Shown: positions 27,755-36,071 of the stretch, piece after piece
How positions within the stretch are numbered: the first letter of the stretch is position 1
Layout: every line of letters starts with the position of its first letter
Source: Nocardioides sp.
GTDB taxonomy: Bacteria > Actinomycetota > Actinomycetes > Propionibacteriales > Nocardioidaceae
NCBI RefSeq assembly: GCF_030149505.1
Contig: NZ_JASBRN010000001.1
Coordinates: 1-64,000 of the forward strand
Length of the DNA: 64,000 nt
Direction of reading: 5' to 3'
The notes under the pieces: generated by a model
The model's input: the letters and a program-made list of their open reading frames with translations, nothing else
Told to the model about the DNA's origin: nothing
Database searches by the model: none
Made by a program: the position numbers and the translations under genes

Positions 27755-28573
27755 GTGACCGACCACCCGGGCGAGCGCCCACCTGTCGACAACCCCCTCG
27801 ACCCCGCGAGGCTGGCGCCGCTGGGCGTGGAGGTGCTCCCCGCGACCCCGTCGACCAACGCCGTCGTGGCCGAGCGCGCCCTCGCCGGCGCGCCCGAGGG
27901 GCTGGTGGTCGTCACCGAGCACCAGACCGCCGGCCGCGGCCGGCTGGACCGTGCCTGGGAGACGCCCGCCGGCTCGGCGCTCACGTTCTCGGTCCTCCTC
28001 CGGCCGCAGGTCGCGCCGCACCGCTGGCCGTGGCTGCCGCTGCTCACGGGGTACGCCATCGCGAAGGCCCTGCGCGCGGCCGGGTACGACGCCACGCTGA
28101 AGTGGCCCAACGACGTGCTCGTGGGCGAGCGGAAGGTCGCGGGGATCCTGGTCGAGCGGGTCGAGGGGCCCTCCGGCCCTGCCGCGGTCGTGGGGATCGG
28201 GCTCAACGTCCTGCTCACCGAGCAGCAGCTCCCCGTCCCCACCGCGACATCGCTGCTCGTGGAGTCGGGTCCGGAGCGTCCGGTGCCCGACCGCACCGAC
28301 CTGCTGGCCTCGCTCGTGCAGGGGCTGATGGAGGCCTACGACGCCTGGCAGGCCGGCGAGGAGGGCCCGGCGACGGCCCACCTGCGGGAGTCGTGGACCC
28401 GGGTCTGCTCCACCCTCGGGCGCGGCGTCGACGTGGCGATGCCCGACGGCAGCACCCTGTCGGGTCGCGCCACGGGGATCGACGAGCACGGACGGTTGGT
28501 CGTGGTCCCTGGCGGCGGTGGACCCGAGGTGGCGGTGGCGGCGGGCGACGTCGTGCACGTGCGCCCTGCCTGA
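27755..28573 (+). CDS. birA: Biotin–[acetyl-CoA-carboxylase] ligase
   Basis: A 272-residue class I biotin protein ligase that attaches biotin to the EAMKM lysine of BCCP domains. Motifs: EHQTAGRGRLDRAWETP (biotinyl-AMP loop) and KWPNDVLVGERKVAGIL (catalytic Lys region). C-terminal SH3-like domain around ATGIDEHGRLVV. There is no N-terminal DNA-binding domain, so it is not a BirA-type repressor. GTG start at the point where the homologous protein begins; the upstream TCTAGT is only four bases away, a weak promoter call. Divergent from accD5. Confidence 0.92.
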   Translation: MTDHPGERPPVDNPLDPARLAPLGVEVLPATPSTNAVVAERALAGAPEGLVVVTEHQTAGRGRLDRAWETPAGSALTFSVLLRPQVAPHRWPWLPLLTGYAIAKALRAAGYDATLKWPNDVLVGERKVAGILVERVEGPSGPAAVVGIGLNVLLTEQQLPVPTATSLLVESGPERPVPDRTDLLASLVQGLMEAYDAWQAGEEGPATAHLRESWTRVCSTLGRGVDVAMPDGSTLSGRATGIDEHGRLVVVPGGGGPEVAVAAGDVVHVRPA

Positions 28574-28630
28574 GGGACCAGCGCCGCACGACCCGCGCCG
28601 GGAGGGGTCGATCAGTGCCATGATCGGGCC

Positions 28631-29146
28631 GTGCCGATCTCGCAGAAGCTCCTCAACGACGGTGAGCGGGTCGTGGTGTCCACGCGGACCCACCCGAAGG
28701 TCCTCATCGGACCGGTCCTGCTGCTCGTGCTGCTGCTGGCGCTCGGCACGTTCGTGGACGCCCGTACCGAGGACGGTGCGGGCGCGGTCGTGGCCTGGGT
28801 CGTGTGGGCCCTCGTCGCGGTCGGGGTCCTGCGCTTCTCGGTCTGGCCCTTCCTGGACTGGCTGACCTCGGTGTACGCCTTCACCGACCGGCGGCTCATC
28901 ACGCGCACCGGGGTCATCACCCGCCGTGGCCACGACATCCCCCTGACCCGGATCAGCGACGTGGCGATCGAGCTGCACCTGCTCGACCGGGTGCTCGGCT
29001 GCGGGACGCTGGTCATCAGCGACGCCAGCACGCACGGCTCGGTGGCGCTGCCCGACATCCCGCGAGTGGCCGACGCCCAGCGCCGCCTGGGCGACCTGCT
29101 GCACGAGATCCACGGTCGGGGGGAGCGTCGTGACGAAGGGCTCTGA
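28631..29146 (+). CDS. PH domain membrane protein
   Basis: A 171-residue protein with two transmembrane helices (VLIGPVLLLVLLLALGTFV and the segment after it) followed by one bPH2 domain (YAFTDRRLITRTGVITRRGHDIPLTRISDV…LLDRVLGCGTLVI). Its place just after birA is the same as in Mycobacterium. GTG chosen because CATGAT lies six bases before it (28619-28624); an out-of-frame ATG overlaps that box. It overlaps the next gene by 17 bases. Function unknown. Confidence 0.83.
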   Translation: MPISQKLLNDGERVVVSTRTHPKVLIGPVLLLVLLLALGTFVDARTEDGAGAVVAWVVWALVAVGVLRFSVWPFLDWLTSVYAFTDRRLITRTGVITRRGHDIPLTRISDVAIELHLLDRVLGCGTLVISDASTHGSVALPDIPRVADAQRRLGDLLHEIHGRGERRDEGL

Positions 29147-30146
29147 GCCCGAGCCCGCGAGCGGGCCTCCCATCGACCCCCAGCCCGGTGACCTCGAGCG
29201 GGCGATCCTCGGCGGGCTGCCCGAGCTGACCGCGCCGCAGATGGCCGAGGCCGCGGGCGTCACCCGCGACCAGGCCCGTCGGCTGTGGCGTGCCCTCGGC
29301 TTCCCGGAGTACCCCGACGACACCCCCGCCTTCCTCAGCGCCGACGCGGACGCGATCAGGCTGCTGCGCGGGGTGATGGACGAGGGGCTGCTGGACTTCG
29401 ACCTGGCCGTCAACCTGACCCGGGCCCTGGGCCAGACGATGGCGCGCCTCGCCGACTGGGAGATCTCCTCGCTGGTGCAGCGGGTGGAGGAGATGACCGC
29501 TGACTCCGAGGGCGTGACCCGGGTCGAGACCGCCGTCCGGCTGGTCGAGCAGTTCTCCCGACCCTTCGAGGAGCTGCTGATCTACGCCTGGCGTCGGCAC
29601 CTCGCGGCCGCGGCCGGCCGGATCGAGGCGCTCGCGAGCCAGGACGACGAGGACCTGCACGTCACCGAGCTGACCGTGGGCTTCGCCGACATCGTCGGGT
29701 TCACCGCCCTGTCCAACACCCTCACCGAGGACCGGATCGGCGACCTCGTCGAGCTGTTCGAGATGCGCTGCGCCGACGTCGTGGCCACCCAGCGCGGCCG
29801 GATCATCAAGAGCATCGGGGACTCGGTGCTCTTCGTGAACGACGACCCCGTCCGCGCCTACGACACCGCCGAGGGGATCATCAACGTCATCGGACGCGAC
29901 CAGCGGATGCCCGACGTGCGCGTCGGCCTGGCCAGCGGCCCGGTCGTGATGCGGTTGGGCGACGTCTTCGGCCCGCCGGTGAACATGGCGGCCCGGCTCA
30001 CCAACGTGGCCCGTCGCAACCGGATCATCATCGACGCCGCCACGGCGGGGCTGCTGCCCGCCGACCAGTTCGAGACCCGCCGCATGGCCGCGCGACCGGT
30101 CCGTGGGTTCGGGATCGTCGAGCCCCTCGCCGTACGCCGGCACTGA
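29130..30146 (+). CDS. Adenylate/guanylate cyclase with N-terminal regulatory domain
   Basis: A class III nucleotide cyclase of 338 residues. The N-terminal helical part (about 20-160: MAEAAGVTRDQARRLWRALGFP…) resembles the pH-sensing regulatory domain of mycobacterial Rv1264-like cyclases. The catalytic domain starts about 185: metal Asp in GFADIVGFTAL, IIKSIGDSVLF with a purine-site Lys and second metal Asp, and GDVFGPPVNMAARL carrying the Asp, Asn and Arg needed for adenine binding and transition-state stabilisation. All key residues are present, so cAMP production is likely. No membrane segment. The start overlaps the PH protein gene. Confidence 0.88.
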   Translation: MTKGSEPEPASGPPIDPQPGDLERAILGGLPELTAPQMAEAAGVTRDQARRLWRALGFPEYPDDTPAFLSADADAIRLLRGVMDEGLLDFDLAVNLTRALGQTMARLADWEISSLVQRVEEMTADSEGVTRVETAVRLVEQFSRPFEELLIYAWRRHLAAAAGRIEALASQDDEDLHVTELTVGFADIVGFTALSNTLTEDRIGDLVELFEMRCADVVATQRGRIIKSIGDSVLFVNDDPVRAYDTAEGIINVIGRDQRMPDVRVGLASGPVVMRLGDVFGPPVNMAARLTNVARRNRIIIDAATAGLLPADQFETRRMAARPVRGFGIVEPLAVRRH

Positions 30147-30292
30147 GGCACACCGGACCCGGGTGGTGGCCACAAGGTGTCGCCCGAACGGGCCAGGTCG
30201 GACCACCTCGTCCAAGACTGGCAGGAAGAGGTCACTGTCAGATCCCAGCAAGTCCTACCGGGTAGTCACTTGAAGTCTTTACCATCTACCCC

Positions 30293-30604
30293 GTGATCAA
30301 GGTCCAGGAAATCAGCATCGACCCCTCCACCCGTCGCGCGTGGCGGGCGGGTGAGGAGATCACGCTGTCGCGCAAGGAGTTCGACCTCGTGCACGCCCTG
30401 ATCACCCGGGCCGGCGAGGTCGTCACCCGTGACGAGCTGATGCGCGAGGTGTGGCACACCTCGTTCTGGACCTCGTCCAAGACCATCGACGTCCACCTCG
30501 GCTGGGTGCGCCGCAAGCTCGGTGACGACTCGCGGCGCCCGCACCTGATCACCACGATCCGGGGCAAGGGCCTGCGCTTCGAGAAGTCCTCGCCCGCCGC
30601 CTGA
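30293..30604 (+). CDS. Stand-alone winged-helix (Trans_reg_C) DNA-binding protein
   Basis: A 103-residue protein consisting only of an OmpR-type effector domain: beta-strands around SIDPSTRRAWRAGEEITLS, recognition region DELMREVWHTSFWTSSKTIDVHLGWVRRKL and the closing hairpin LITTIRGKGLRFE. There is no receiver domain and no truncated receiver upstream, so it is not controlled by phosphorylation in cis. GTG start seven bases after TACCAT (30280-30285). Targets unknown. It lies between the cyclase and purK genes. Confidence 0.82.
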   Translation: MIKVQEISIDPSTRRAWRAGEEITLSRKEFDLVHALITRAGEVVTRDELMREVWHTSFWTSSKTIDVHLGWVRRKLGDDSRRPHLITTIRGKGLRFEKSSPAA

Positions 30605-30642
30605 GGGCTGAGCCCCCGACCCGCCCGCCCCCGCGGGACCCC

Positions 30643-30648
30643 TAGGCT
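30643..30648 (+). promoter_or_regulatory. -10 box of purKE, leaderless
   Basis: TAGGCT ends six bases before the GTG of purK. Confidence 0.6.
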
Positions 30649-30654
30649 TGCCGC

Positions 30655-31812
30655 GTGCCCGACTCGCCCGTGCTCGCCGTCGTCGGCGGAGGTCAGCTCG
30701 CCCGCATGATGGCCCAGCCGGCCATCGCCCTGGGACTGCCCCTGCGGCTGCTCGCCGAGGCCGAAGGCGTCTCGGCGGCCCAGGTGATCGTCGACCAGAC
30801 CGTCGGTGACTACCGCGACCTCGACGTGCTGCGCCGGGCGACCGCCGGCGCCAGCGTGGTCACCTTCGACCACGAGCACGTCCCCACCGAGCACCTGCAC
30901 GCCCTGGAGGCCGAGGGCCTGGCGGTGCGCCCGGGTCCCGAGGCCCTGGTCCACGCCCAGGACAAGGCGGTCATGCGCGAGCGGCTCTCGGCGCTTGGCC
31001 TGCCCTGCCCGCGCCACGCCGTGGTGGCCGATGTCGACGAGGTGGTCGCCTTCGGCTTCCCGTGCGTCCTCAAGACCACACGCGGCGGGTACGACGGCAA
31101 GGGGGTCTGGGTCGTGCGCGGGCCCGAGGACTGCACCGAGGCCTTCGAGGCCGCGGCTGCTTCCGGCGTGCGCATCCTGGCCGAGGAGCTCGTCGACTTC
31201 CGCCGCGAGCTCTCCGCGCTCGTGGCGCGCTCGCCGAGCGGCCAGGCGGCGGCGTACCCCGTCGTGGCCTCGACCCAGCTCGACGGCATCTGCCACGAGG
31301 TCGTCGCCCCCGCGCCCGACCTCGACGAGGAGCTGGCCGGGCAGGCCCAGGCGCTCGCGCTGCGGGTCGCCGGCGAGCTCGGCGTGACCGGCATCCTGGC
31401 CGTGGAGCTCTTCGAGACCACCGACGGCCGGATCCTGGTCAACGAGCTGGCCATGCGTCCGCACAACACCGGGCACTGGACCCAGGACGGCGCGGTCACC
31501 TCCCAGTTCGAGAACCACCTCCGCGCGGTGATGGACCTGCCGCTCGGCTCCCCGGCGCCCCGCGCCCGGTGGACGGTGATGGTCAACATCCTCGGTGGCC
31601 CCCACCCCGAGGTCGGCCGGCTCTACGACGGCTTCCCGCACGCCCTGGCGCGCGACCCGCACCTGCGCGTGCACCTCTACGGCAAGCAGATGCGCCCCGG
31701 CCGCAAGGTCGGCCACGTCAACGCCTACGGCGAGGACCTCGAGGACTGCCTGGAGCGCGCGCGGCACGCCGCCGCGTGGTTCCGCGGCGACCTCGGCGAC
31801 GAGAGCGAGTGA
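30655..31812 (+). CDS. purK: 5-(carboxyamino)imidazole ribonucleotide synthase
   Basis: ATP-grasp enzyme of 385 residues converting AIR, ATP and bicarbonate to N5-CAIR in purine synthesis. Motifs: N-terminal [11 protein letters not shown], biotin-carboxylase-like ATP-grasp with [15 protein letters not shown], and the catalytic region [13 protein letters not shown]…[17 protein letters not shown] (His and Asn ligands). Normal length. Followed after four bases by purE, which uses its product. Confidence 0.95.
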   Translation: MPDSPVLAVVGGGQLARMMAQPAIALGLPLRLLAEAEGVSAAQVIVDQTVGDYRDLDVLRRATAGASVVTFDHEHVPTEHLHALEAEGLAVRPGPEALVHAQDKAVMRERLSALGLPCPRHAVVADVDEVVAFGFPCVLKTTRGGYDGKGVWVVRGPEDCTEAFEAAAASGVRILAEELVDFRRELSALVARSPSGQAAAYPVVASTQLDGICHEVVAPAPDLDEELAGQAQALALRVAGELGVTGILAVELFETTDGRILVNELAMRPHNTGHWTQDGAVTSQFENHLRAVMDLPLGSPAPRARWTVMVNILGGPHPEVGRLYDGFPHALARDPHLRVHLYGKQMRPGRKVGHVNAYGEDLEDCLERARHAAAWFRGDLGDESE

Positions 31813-31816
31813 ACTG

Positions 31817-32332
31817 ATGACAGTGCAGGTCGGCATCGTGATGGGGTCGGACTCCGACTGGCCCGTGATGCGTGCCGCGGCCGAGGCGTGCCGCGAGTTC
31901 GACGTCGAGGTGGAGGCCGACGTGGTCTCCGCGCACCGGATGCCGCACGAGATGCTCGCCTACGGCGAGCAGGCGGCCGAGCGCGGGCTGTCGGTGATCG
32001 TCGCCGGTGCCGGGGGAGCGGCACACCTGCCGGGCATGCTCGCCGCGGTCACCCCGCTGCCGGTCATCGGCGTGCCGGTGCCCCTGAAGTACCTCGACGG
32101 CATGGACTCCCTGCTCTCGATCGTCCAGATGCCGGCAGGCGTGCCGGTGGCCACGGTCGCGATCGGCAACGCGCGCAACGCCGGGCTGCTCGCCGTACGC
32201 ATCCTGGCCGCCTCCGACCCGGACCTGCGCCGGCGGATGGTGGAGTTCCAGGCCTCGCTCAAGGACACCGCGCACGCCAAGGGCGAGGTCGTGCGGCGCG
32301 AGGCCGTGCCCGAGCGCCGGCTCGGGTTCTAG
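31817..32332 (+). CDS. purE: 5-(carboxyamino)imidazole ribonucleotide mutase
   Basis: Class I PurE, 171 residues, moving the carboxylate of N5-CAIR to C4 to give CAIR. Motifs: [13 protein letters not shown] with the phosphate-binding [12 protein letters not shown] with the catalytic His, and [14 protein letters not shown]. It follows purK by four bases, forming a two-gene operon that carries successive steps. Confidence 0.95.
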   Translation: MTVQVGIVMGSDSDWPVMRAAAEACREFDVEVEADVVSAHRMPHEMLAYGEQAAERGLSVIVAGAGGAAHLPGMLAAVTPLPVIGVPVPLKYLDGMDSLLSIVQMPAGVPVATVAIGNARNAGLLAVRILAASDPDLRRRMVEFQASLKDTAHAKGEVVRREAVPERRLGF

Positions 32333-32356
32333 GCCCCGGGCAGCCTCGTCCCCGCC

Positions 32357-33562
32357 GTGTCCCCGCGCCTGGTCGGCATCGACGTCGCGCGCTGGTGCGC
32401 GCTGCTGGGGATGATGGCCACGCACCTGCTGGCCACGCGCACGGAGGCGGGCGATCCCACGTGGGTCGCCGAGGTCTTCTCCGGACGCGCCTCGGCCCTC
32501 TTCGCCGTCCTGGCCGGGGTCAGCCTCTCGCTCGCGACGGGTGGTCCGCGGCCGCTGGAGGGTGGGGAGCGCCTGGCCCGCTCCGCCGGGCTGCTGACCC
32601 GGTTCCTGCTCCTGGGCGCCGTGGGGCTGGTGCTGGGGGAGGTCGACTCCGGCCTCGCGGTCATCCTGGTCAACTACGCCGTCCTCCTGGCGCTCGGGCT
32701 GCTGGTCGTGGGCTGGTCGGCGGGTGCCCTCGCGCTGCTCGCCGCCGCCCTGGCGCTGGTCACGCCGGTGCTCCTGTGGTGGCTGCGGCCCGGGCTCCCG
32801 CCGCGCGGCTTCGACAGTCCGTCGGTCTCGCAGCTCGAGCAGCCCTCCCTGCTGGTCTCCGAGGTCCTGTTCACCGGCTACTACCCGGTCCTCGTGTGGA
32901 CCGCCTACCTCGCGATCGGCATGGCCCTGGGCCGGGCGGACCTGCGCGGCATGCGCTCGCGCACCCTGGCGCTGGTCGGCTCGGCCGCGGCGGCCACGGC
33001 CGTCCTGGCCGAGGTCGTCTCCGACCGGCTCCTGGCCCGTGACGGGGTGGCCCGGGCACTGGACCGCGACCTCTACCGTTTCCTGGACCGGGACCAGGAG
33101 GCGACGCTGGTCGAGATCCGTCGCCAGATCGACGGCGGGATGTTCGGCCAGACGCCGGTCGACGGTGCGTGGCAGTGGTTGCTGGTCTCCGCGCCCCACT
33201 CCAGCACCACCCCGGACCTGCTCCGCACAGGTGGCAGCGCCGTCGCGGTGACCGTCGCCGCCCTGCTTCTGGTGCGCCTGCTCGGCCCGCGGACGACCCG
33301 TGCCCTGGCCGTGCTGACCGGCGCGGGGGCGGCGACCTTCACCTTCTACACGCTGCACGTCCTCATGACCTCCGACCTGCTCCCACCCGGCCCGGACGAC
33401 CGCGGCACAGCGGTCCAGTACGCCGTGGTCGTGCTGCTCGGCGCCGCGCTGGCGCTGGTGGGGCGTCGCGGGCCTGCGGAGGCAGCCATGGCGGCGGCCG
33501 CGCGACTGGTCGAACGGGCGGTGCGGCCCCGGCGCCGTACCGCGGCGCGGTCCCGGGTCTAG
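32357..33562 (+). CDS. Heparan-alpha-glucosaminide acetyltransferase-like / DUF418-type membrane protein
   Basis: A 401-residue integral membrane protein with about ten hydrophobic helices. The N-terminus RLVGIDVARWCALLGMMATHLL carries the conserved Asp and His of the HGSNAT/DUF1624 acyltransferase-like fold. The C-terminal half matches DUF418-type proteins (FTFYTLHVLM, with His in a helix). Such proteins are thought to move acetyl groups across the membrane onto sugars; the substrate is unknown. GTG start 24 bases after purE, so it may be co-transcribed. Confidence 0.75.
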   Translation: MSPRLVGIDVARWCALLGMMATHLLATRTEAGDPTWVAEVFSGRASALFAVLAGVSLSLATGGPRPLEGGERLARSAGLLTRFLLLGAVGLVLGEVDSGLAVILVNYAVLLALGLLVVGWSAGALALLAAALALVTPVLLWWLRPGLPPRGFDSPSVSQLEQPSLLVSEVLFTGYYPVLVWTAYLAIGMALGRADLRGMRSRTLALVGSAAAATAVLAEVVSDRLLARDGVARALDRDLYRFLDRDQEATLVEIRRQIDGGMFGQTPVDGAWQWLLVSAPHSSTTPDLLRTGGSAVAVTVAALLLVRLLGPRTTRALAVLTGAGAATFTFYTLHVLMTSDLLPPGPDDRGTAVQYAVVVLLGAALALVGRRGPAEAAMAAAARLVERAVRPRRRTAARSRV

Positions 33563-33670
33563 ACAGCTGCCGGAGCCGGCGCATGGGCCGGGGACCGTCG
33601 GGTACGGGGCCACGGAGCAGGGCCCGTCGACCTGCCCCCCACGTGGGCGGGTCCTGCTGCACCACCACCG

Positions 33671-33711
33671 GGCGGGGCCGGTGCCGCCCCCCACACGGCG
33701 CCGGCCCCGCC
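33671..33711 (+). terminator. Strong GC hairpin after membrane acyltransferase gene
   Basis: GGCGGGGCCGGTGCCG and CGGCGCCGGCCCCGCC form a 16-pair stem with one G-U pair and a nine-base loop. There is no U-tract, which is common for actinobacterial terminators. It lies between convergently unrelated units: the upstream stop at 33562 and the dps start at 33761. Confidence 0.65.
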
Positions 33712-33760
33712 CCCCGGAGGGGTGGGTAGGCCGTGCGTGTCGCGGGGTAACACCCTTGGC

Positions 33761-34309
33761 ATGACGACCAAGCTGAAGTACACGACCCCTGGCCTGGACG
33801 AGAAGGACGCCGTGCGCGTCGTCGAGCTGCTCCAGGACCGGCTCTACGCCGCGAACGACCTGCACCTGACCCTGAAGCACGTGCACTGGAACGTCGTCGG
33901 CCCGCACTTCATCTCCGTCCACGAGATGATCGACCCGCACGTGGAGGAGGTCCGCGGCTTCGCCGACGACCTCGCCGAGCGGATCGCCACCCTCGGCGGC
34001 TCCCCGGTCGGCACCCCGGGTGCCCTCGTGGAGCACCGCAGCTGGACGGAGTACAGCCTGGGCCGGGCCACGACCCAGGAGCACCTCGGCGCGCTGGACC
34101 TCGTCTACCAGGGCGTCATCACGAGCTACCGCGAGGCGATCAAGGAGCTCGACGACCTCGACCTGGTGACCCAGGACATGTTCATCGCCCAGACCGACAA
34201 GCTCGAGCTCTTCCACTGGTTCGTCCGCGCCCACCTCGAGGACTCCTCGGGGTCGCTCTCCACGGAGGGTGCCGCCACCGAGCAGGAGGCCGCGCGCGCC
34301 GCTGGCTGA
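33761..34309 (+). CDS. dps: Dps family DNA-protecting ferritin
   Basis: A 182-residue Dps that oxidises and stores iron and shields DNA under stress. The inter-subunit ferroxidase site is visible: LKHVHWNVVGPHFISVHEMID with His and Asp, then HVEEVRGFADDLAERI with Glu/Asp. The C-terminal tail is Ala/Glu-rich. ATG start: the upstream TAACAC (33748-33753) sits seven bases away, a weak -10 match. It stands next to a SigB/F-like stress sigma factor gene. Confidence 0.92.
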   Translation: MTTKLKYTTPGLDEKDAVRVVELLQDRLYAANDLHLTLKHVHWNVVGPHFISVHEMIDPHVEEVRGFADDLAERIATLGGSPVGTPGALVEHRSWTEYSLGRATTQEHLGALDLVYQGVITSYREAIKELDDLDLVTQDMFIAQTDKLELFHWFVRAHLEDSSGSLSTEGAATEQEAARAAG

Positions 34310-34373
34310 GCCGGTGCGTACCTGATTGCGGGATTCCCGCGTCCGCTCCTCCCCGTCGTGCCACGATCGGCGC

Positions 34374-35159
34374 ATGGGGGAGGAGCGGCCGCGGGCCACC
34401 CCGGCCATGACCGAGGCGAGACGGCGTACCCACGCCGCTCGCCTCCTGCTCCGTGCGCGGGCCAGCTCCGGCCCCGTGCGCGAGCGCTACGAGAACGAGG
34501 TCGTGCGCCTGCACCTCGACGTGGCCCTCGACCTGGCCCGCCGCTACCACGGCCGTGGCCTCGCCGCCGACGACCTGGACCAGGTCGCCTGCCTCGGGCT
34601 GGTCAAGGCCGTGCGCGCCTTCGACGCCACGCTGGGCCACGACTTCCTCAGCTTCGCCGTCCCGACCGTCCGCGGGGAGCTGCGCCGGCACTTCCGCGAC
34701 GCCGGCTGGGTGGTGCGCCCGCCCCGCTCGGTGCAGGAGGCGCAGGCCGAGGTCGTCGTCGCCGAGGCCGAGCTGCTCCAGCGCCTGGGCCGCCAGCCGG
34801 TCAGCGACGAGATCGCCGCGCACCTCGGCATCGCGGAGTCGCTGGTCCGCGAGTGCCAGGACGCCGCCGGGTGCTTCCGTCCGGTCTCCCTGGACGCGCC
34901 GCACCCGGTCCAGGACACCTCCCCGACCTCGACGCTGGGCGCCGACGACCCGGCGTACGCCTCCGCCGAGGCGCGGGTGGCGCTGCAGCCGCTGCTCGAG
35001 GCCCTCGACGAGCGCGAGCGCACGATGCTGCGCATGCGCTTCTTCGAGCACCGCACGCAGGCCGAGATCGGTGCGGTCGTCGGTCTCAGCCAGGAGCAGG
35101 TCTCGCGTAGCCTGGCCGGGCTGCTGGCCCGGCTGCGCCGTGCGCTCGACGCCGCCTGA
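34374..35159 (+). CDS. SigB/SigF family RNA polymerase sigma factor
   Basis: A 261-residue sigma-70 family factor of the general-stress/sporulation branch. Region 2 runs about 45-115 (LARRYHGRGLAADDLDQVACLGL, FLSFAVPTVRGELRRHFRDAGW) and contacts the -10 element. Region 3 follows with VRPPRSVQEAQ. Region 4 is at about 205-258 (ERERTMLRMRFFEHRTQAEIGAVVGLSQEQVSR). No anti-sigma or anti-anti-sigma gene is adjacent, unlike most SigF loci. ATG chosen after CACGAT at six bases; a longer form from 34326 is possible. Confidence 0.88.
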   Translation: MGEERPRATPAMTEARRRTHAARLLLRARASSGPVRERYENEVVRLHLDVALDLARRYHGRGLAADDLDQVACLGLVKAVRAFDATLGHDFLSFAVPTVRGELRRHFRDAGWVVRPPRSVQEAQAEVVVAEAELLQRLGRQPVSDEIAAHLGIAESLVRECQDAAGCFRPVSLDAPHPVQDTSPTSTLGADDPAYASAEARVALQPLLEALDERERTMLRMRFFEHRTQAEIGAVVGLSQEQVSRSLAGLLARLRRALDAA

Positions 35160-35177
35160 GCCGACCGCCCGTCCTGC

Positions 35178-36050
35178 TCAGGAGGGGTAGATCCGTGGTG
35201 CCTGCGACGCCTTGCGGGTGAAGCGGGGCGGGCGCTTCTCGAGGAACGCCGCCACGCCCTCCTTGCCGTCGCCGATCGAGGTCCAGTACATCGCCAGGCT
35301 GTCGGAGAGGTGCGCCTCGAGCGGGTGCGCGGCCGCACCGTTGCGGTAGACCATCTGCTTGGCCAGTGCCAACGCCACGGGGGAGCGGTCGACCACGAAC
35401 GAGCGGGCCAGCCCGAGTGCGGCGGGCAGCAGCTCGTCGGGCTCGTGGACCGAGCGCAGGAGTCCTCCGGCGTGCGCCTGCTCGGCGGTGAGGACGTCGG
35501 CGGAGTAGATCCACTCCAGGGCCTGCTGGGGGCCGACCAGCCGCGGGAGGAACCAGGTCGAGCAGGCCTCCGGCACGATGCCGAGCCGACCGAAGACGAA
35601 CCCGATCCGGGCCTTGGTGGAGGCCAGGCGCAGGTCCATGCCCAGGGTCATCGTGGCGCCGATCCCGACGGCCGGTCCGTTGATGGCGGCGATCACCGGC
35701 TTGGGCAGCGCGTGGATCGCCAGCACGACCTTGCCGCCCGTGTCTCGGACGCCGGCGTCGTACGGCGGCTCGTCGTAGGACGCCCGGAACTCCTCGGGCG
35801 TGGGGCGGACCGTCTCGTCGAGGCCGAACACGTTGCCCTCGGCGGAGAGGTCCATGCCCGCGCAGAACGCGCGACCCGACCCGGTGACGACGACGGCGCG
35901 GACGTCGTCGGCGCGCGCGTCGGTGCGGAAGACCTGCTCCAGCTCCCTGGCCATGGTCAGGTCGAAGGCGTTGAGCGCGTCGGGACGGTGCAGCGTCAGG
36001 GTGGCCACGCCGTCGGCGTCGACCTCCCAGCGGAGGGTCTCGTAGGTCAC
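35178..36050 (-). CDS. Enoyl-CoA hydratase/isomerase family protein
   Basis: Crotonase superfamily, 290 residues. Oxyanion-hole segments FCAGMDLS (about residue 62) and the GPAVGIGATMTLGMDLRLAS region (about 125) are present, as is FGRLGIVPEACSTWFLPRLVG with the family catalytic Glu of IVPE. It hydrates enoyl-CoA or performs a related acyl-CoA reaction. GTG start six bases after CACGAT. It converges with the sigma factor gene and precedes no close partner. Confidence 0.88.
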   Translation of the reverse strand: MTYETLRWEVDADGVATLTLHRPDALNAFDLTMARELEQVFRTDARADDVRAVVVTGSGRAFCAGMDLSAEGNVFGLDETVRPTPEEFRASYDEPPYDAGVRDTGGKVVLAIHALPKPVIAAINGPAVGIGATMTLGMDLRLASTKARIGFVFGRLGIVPEACSTWFLPRLVGPQQALEWIYSADVLTAEQAHAGGLLRSVHEPDELLPAALGLARSFVVDRSPVALALAKQMVYRNGAAAHPLEAHLSDSLAMYWTSIGDGKEGVAAFLEKRPPRFTRKASQAPRIYPS

Positions 36051-36071
36051 GCGGTCATCGTGTCATCCGGG

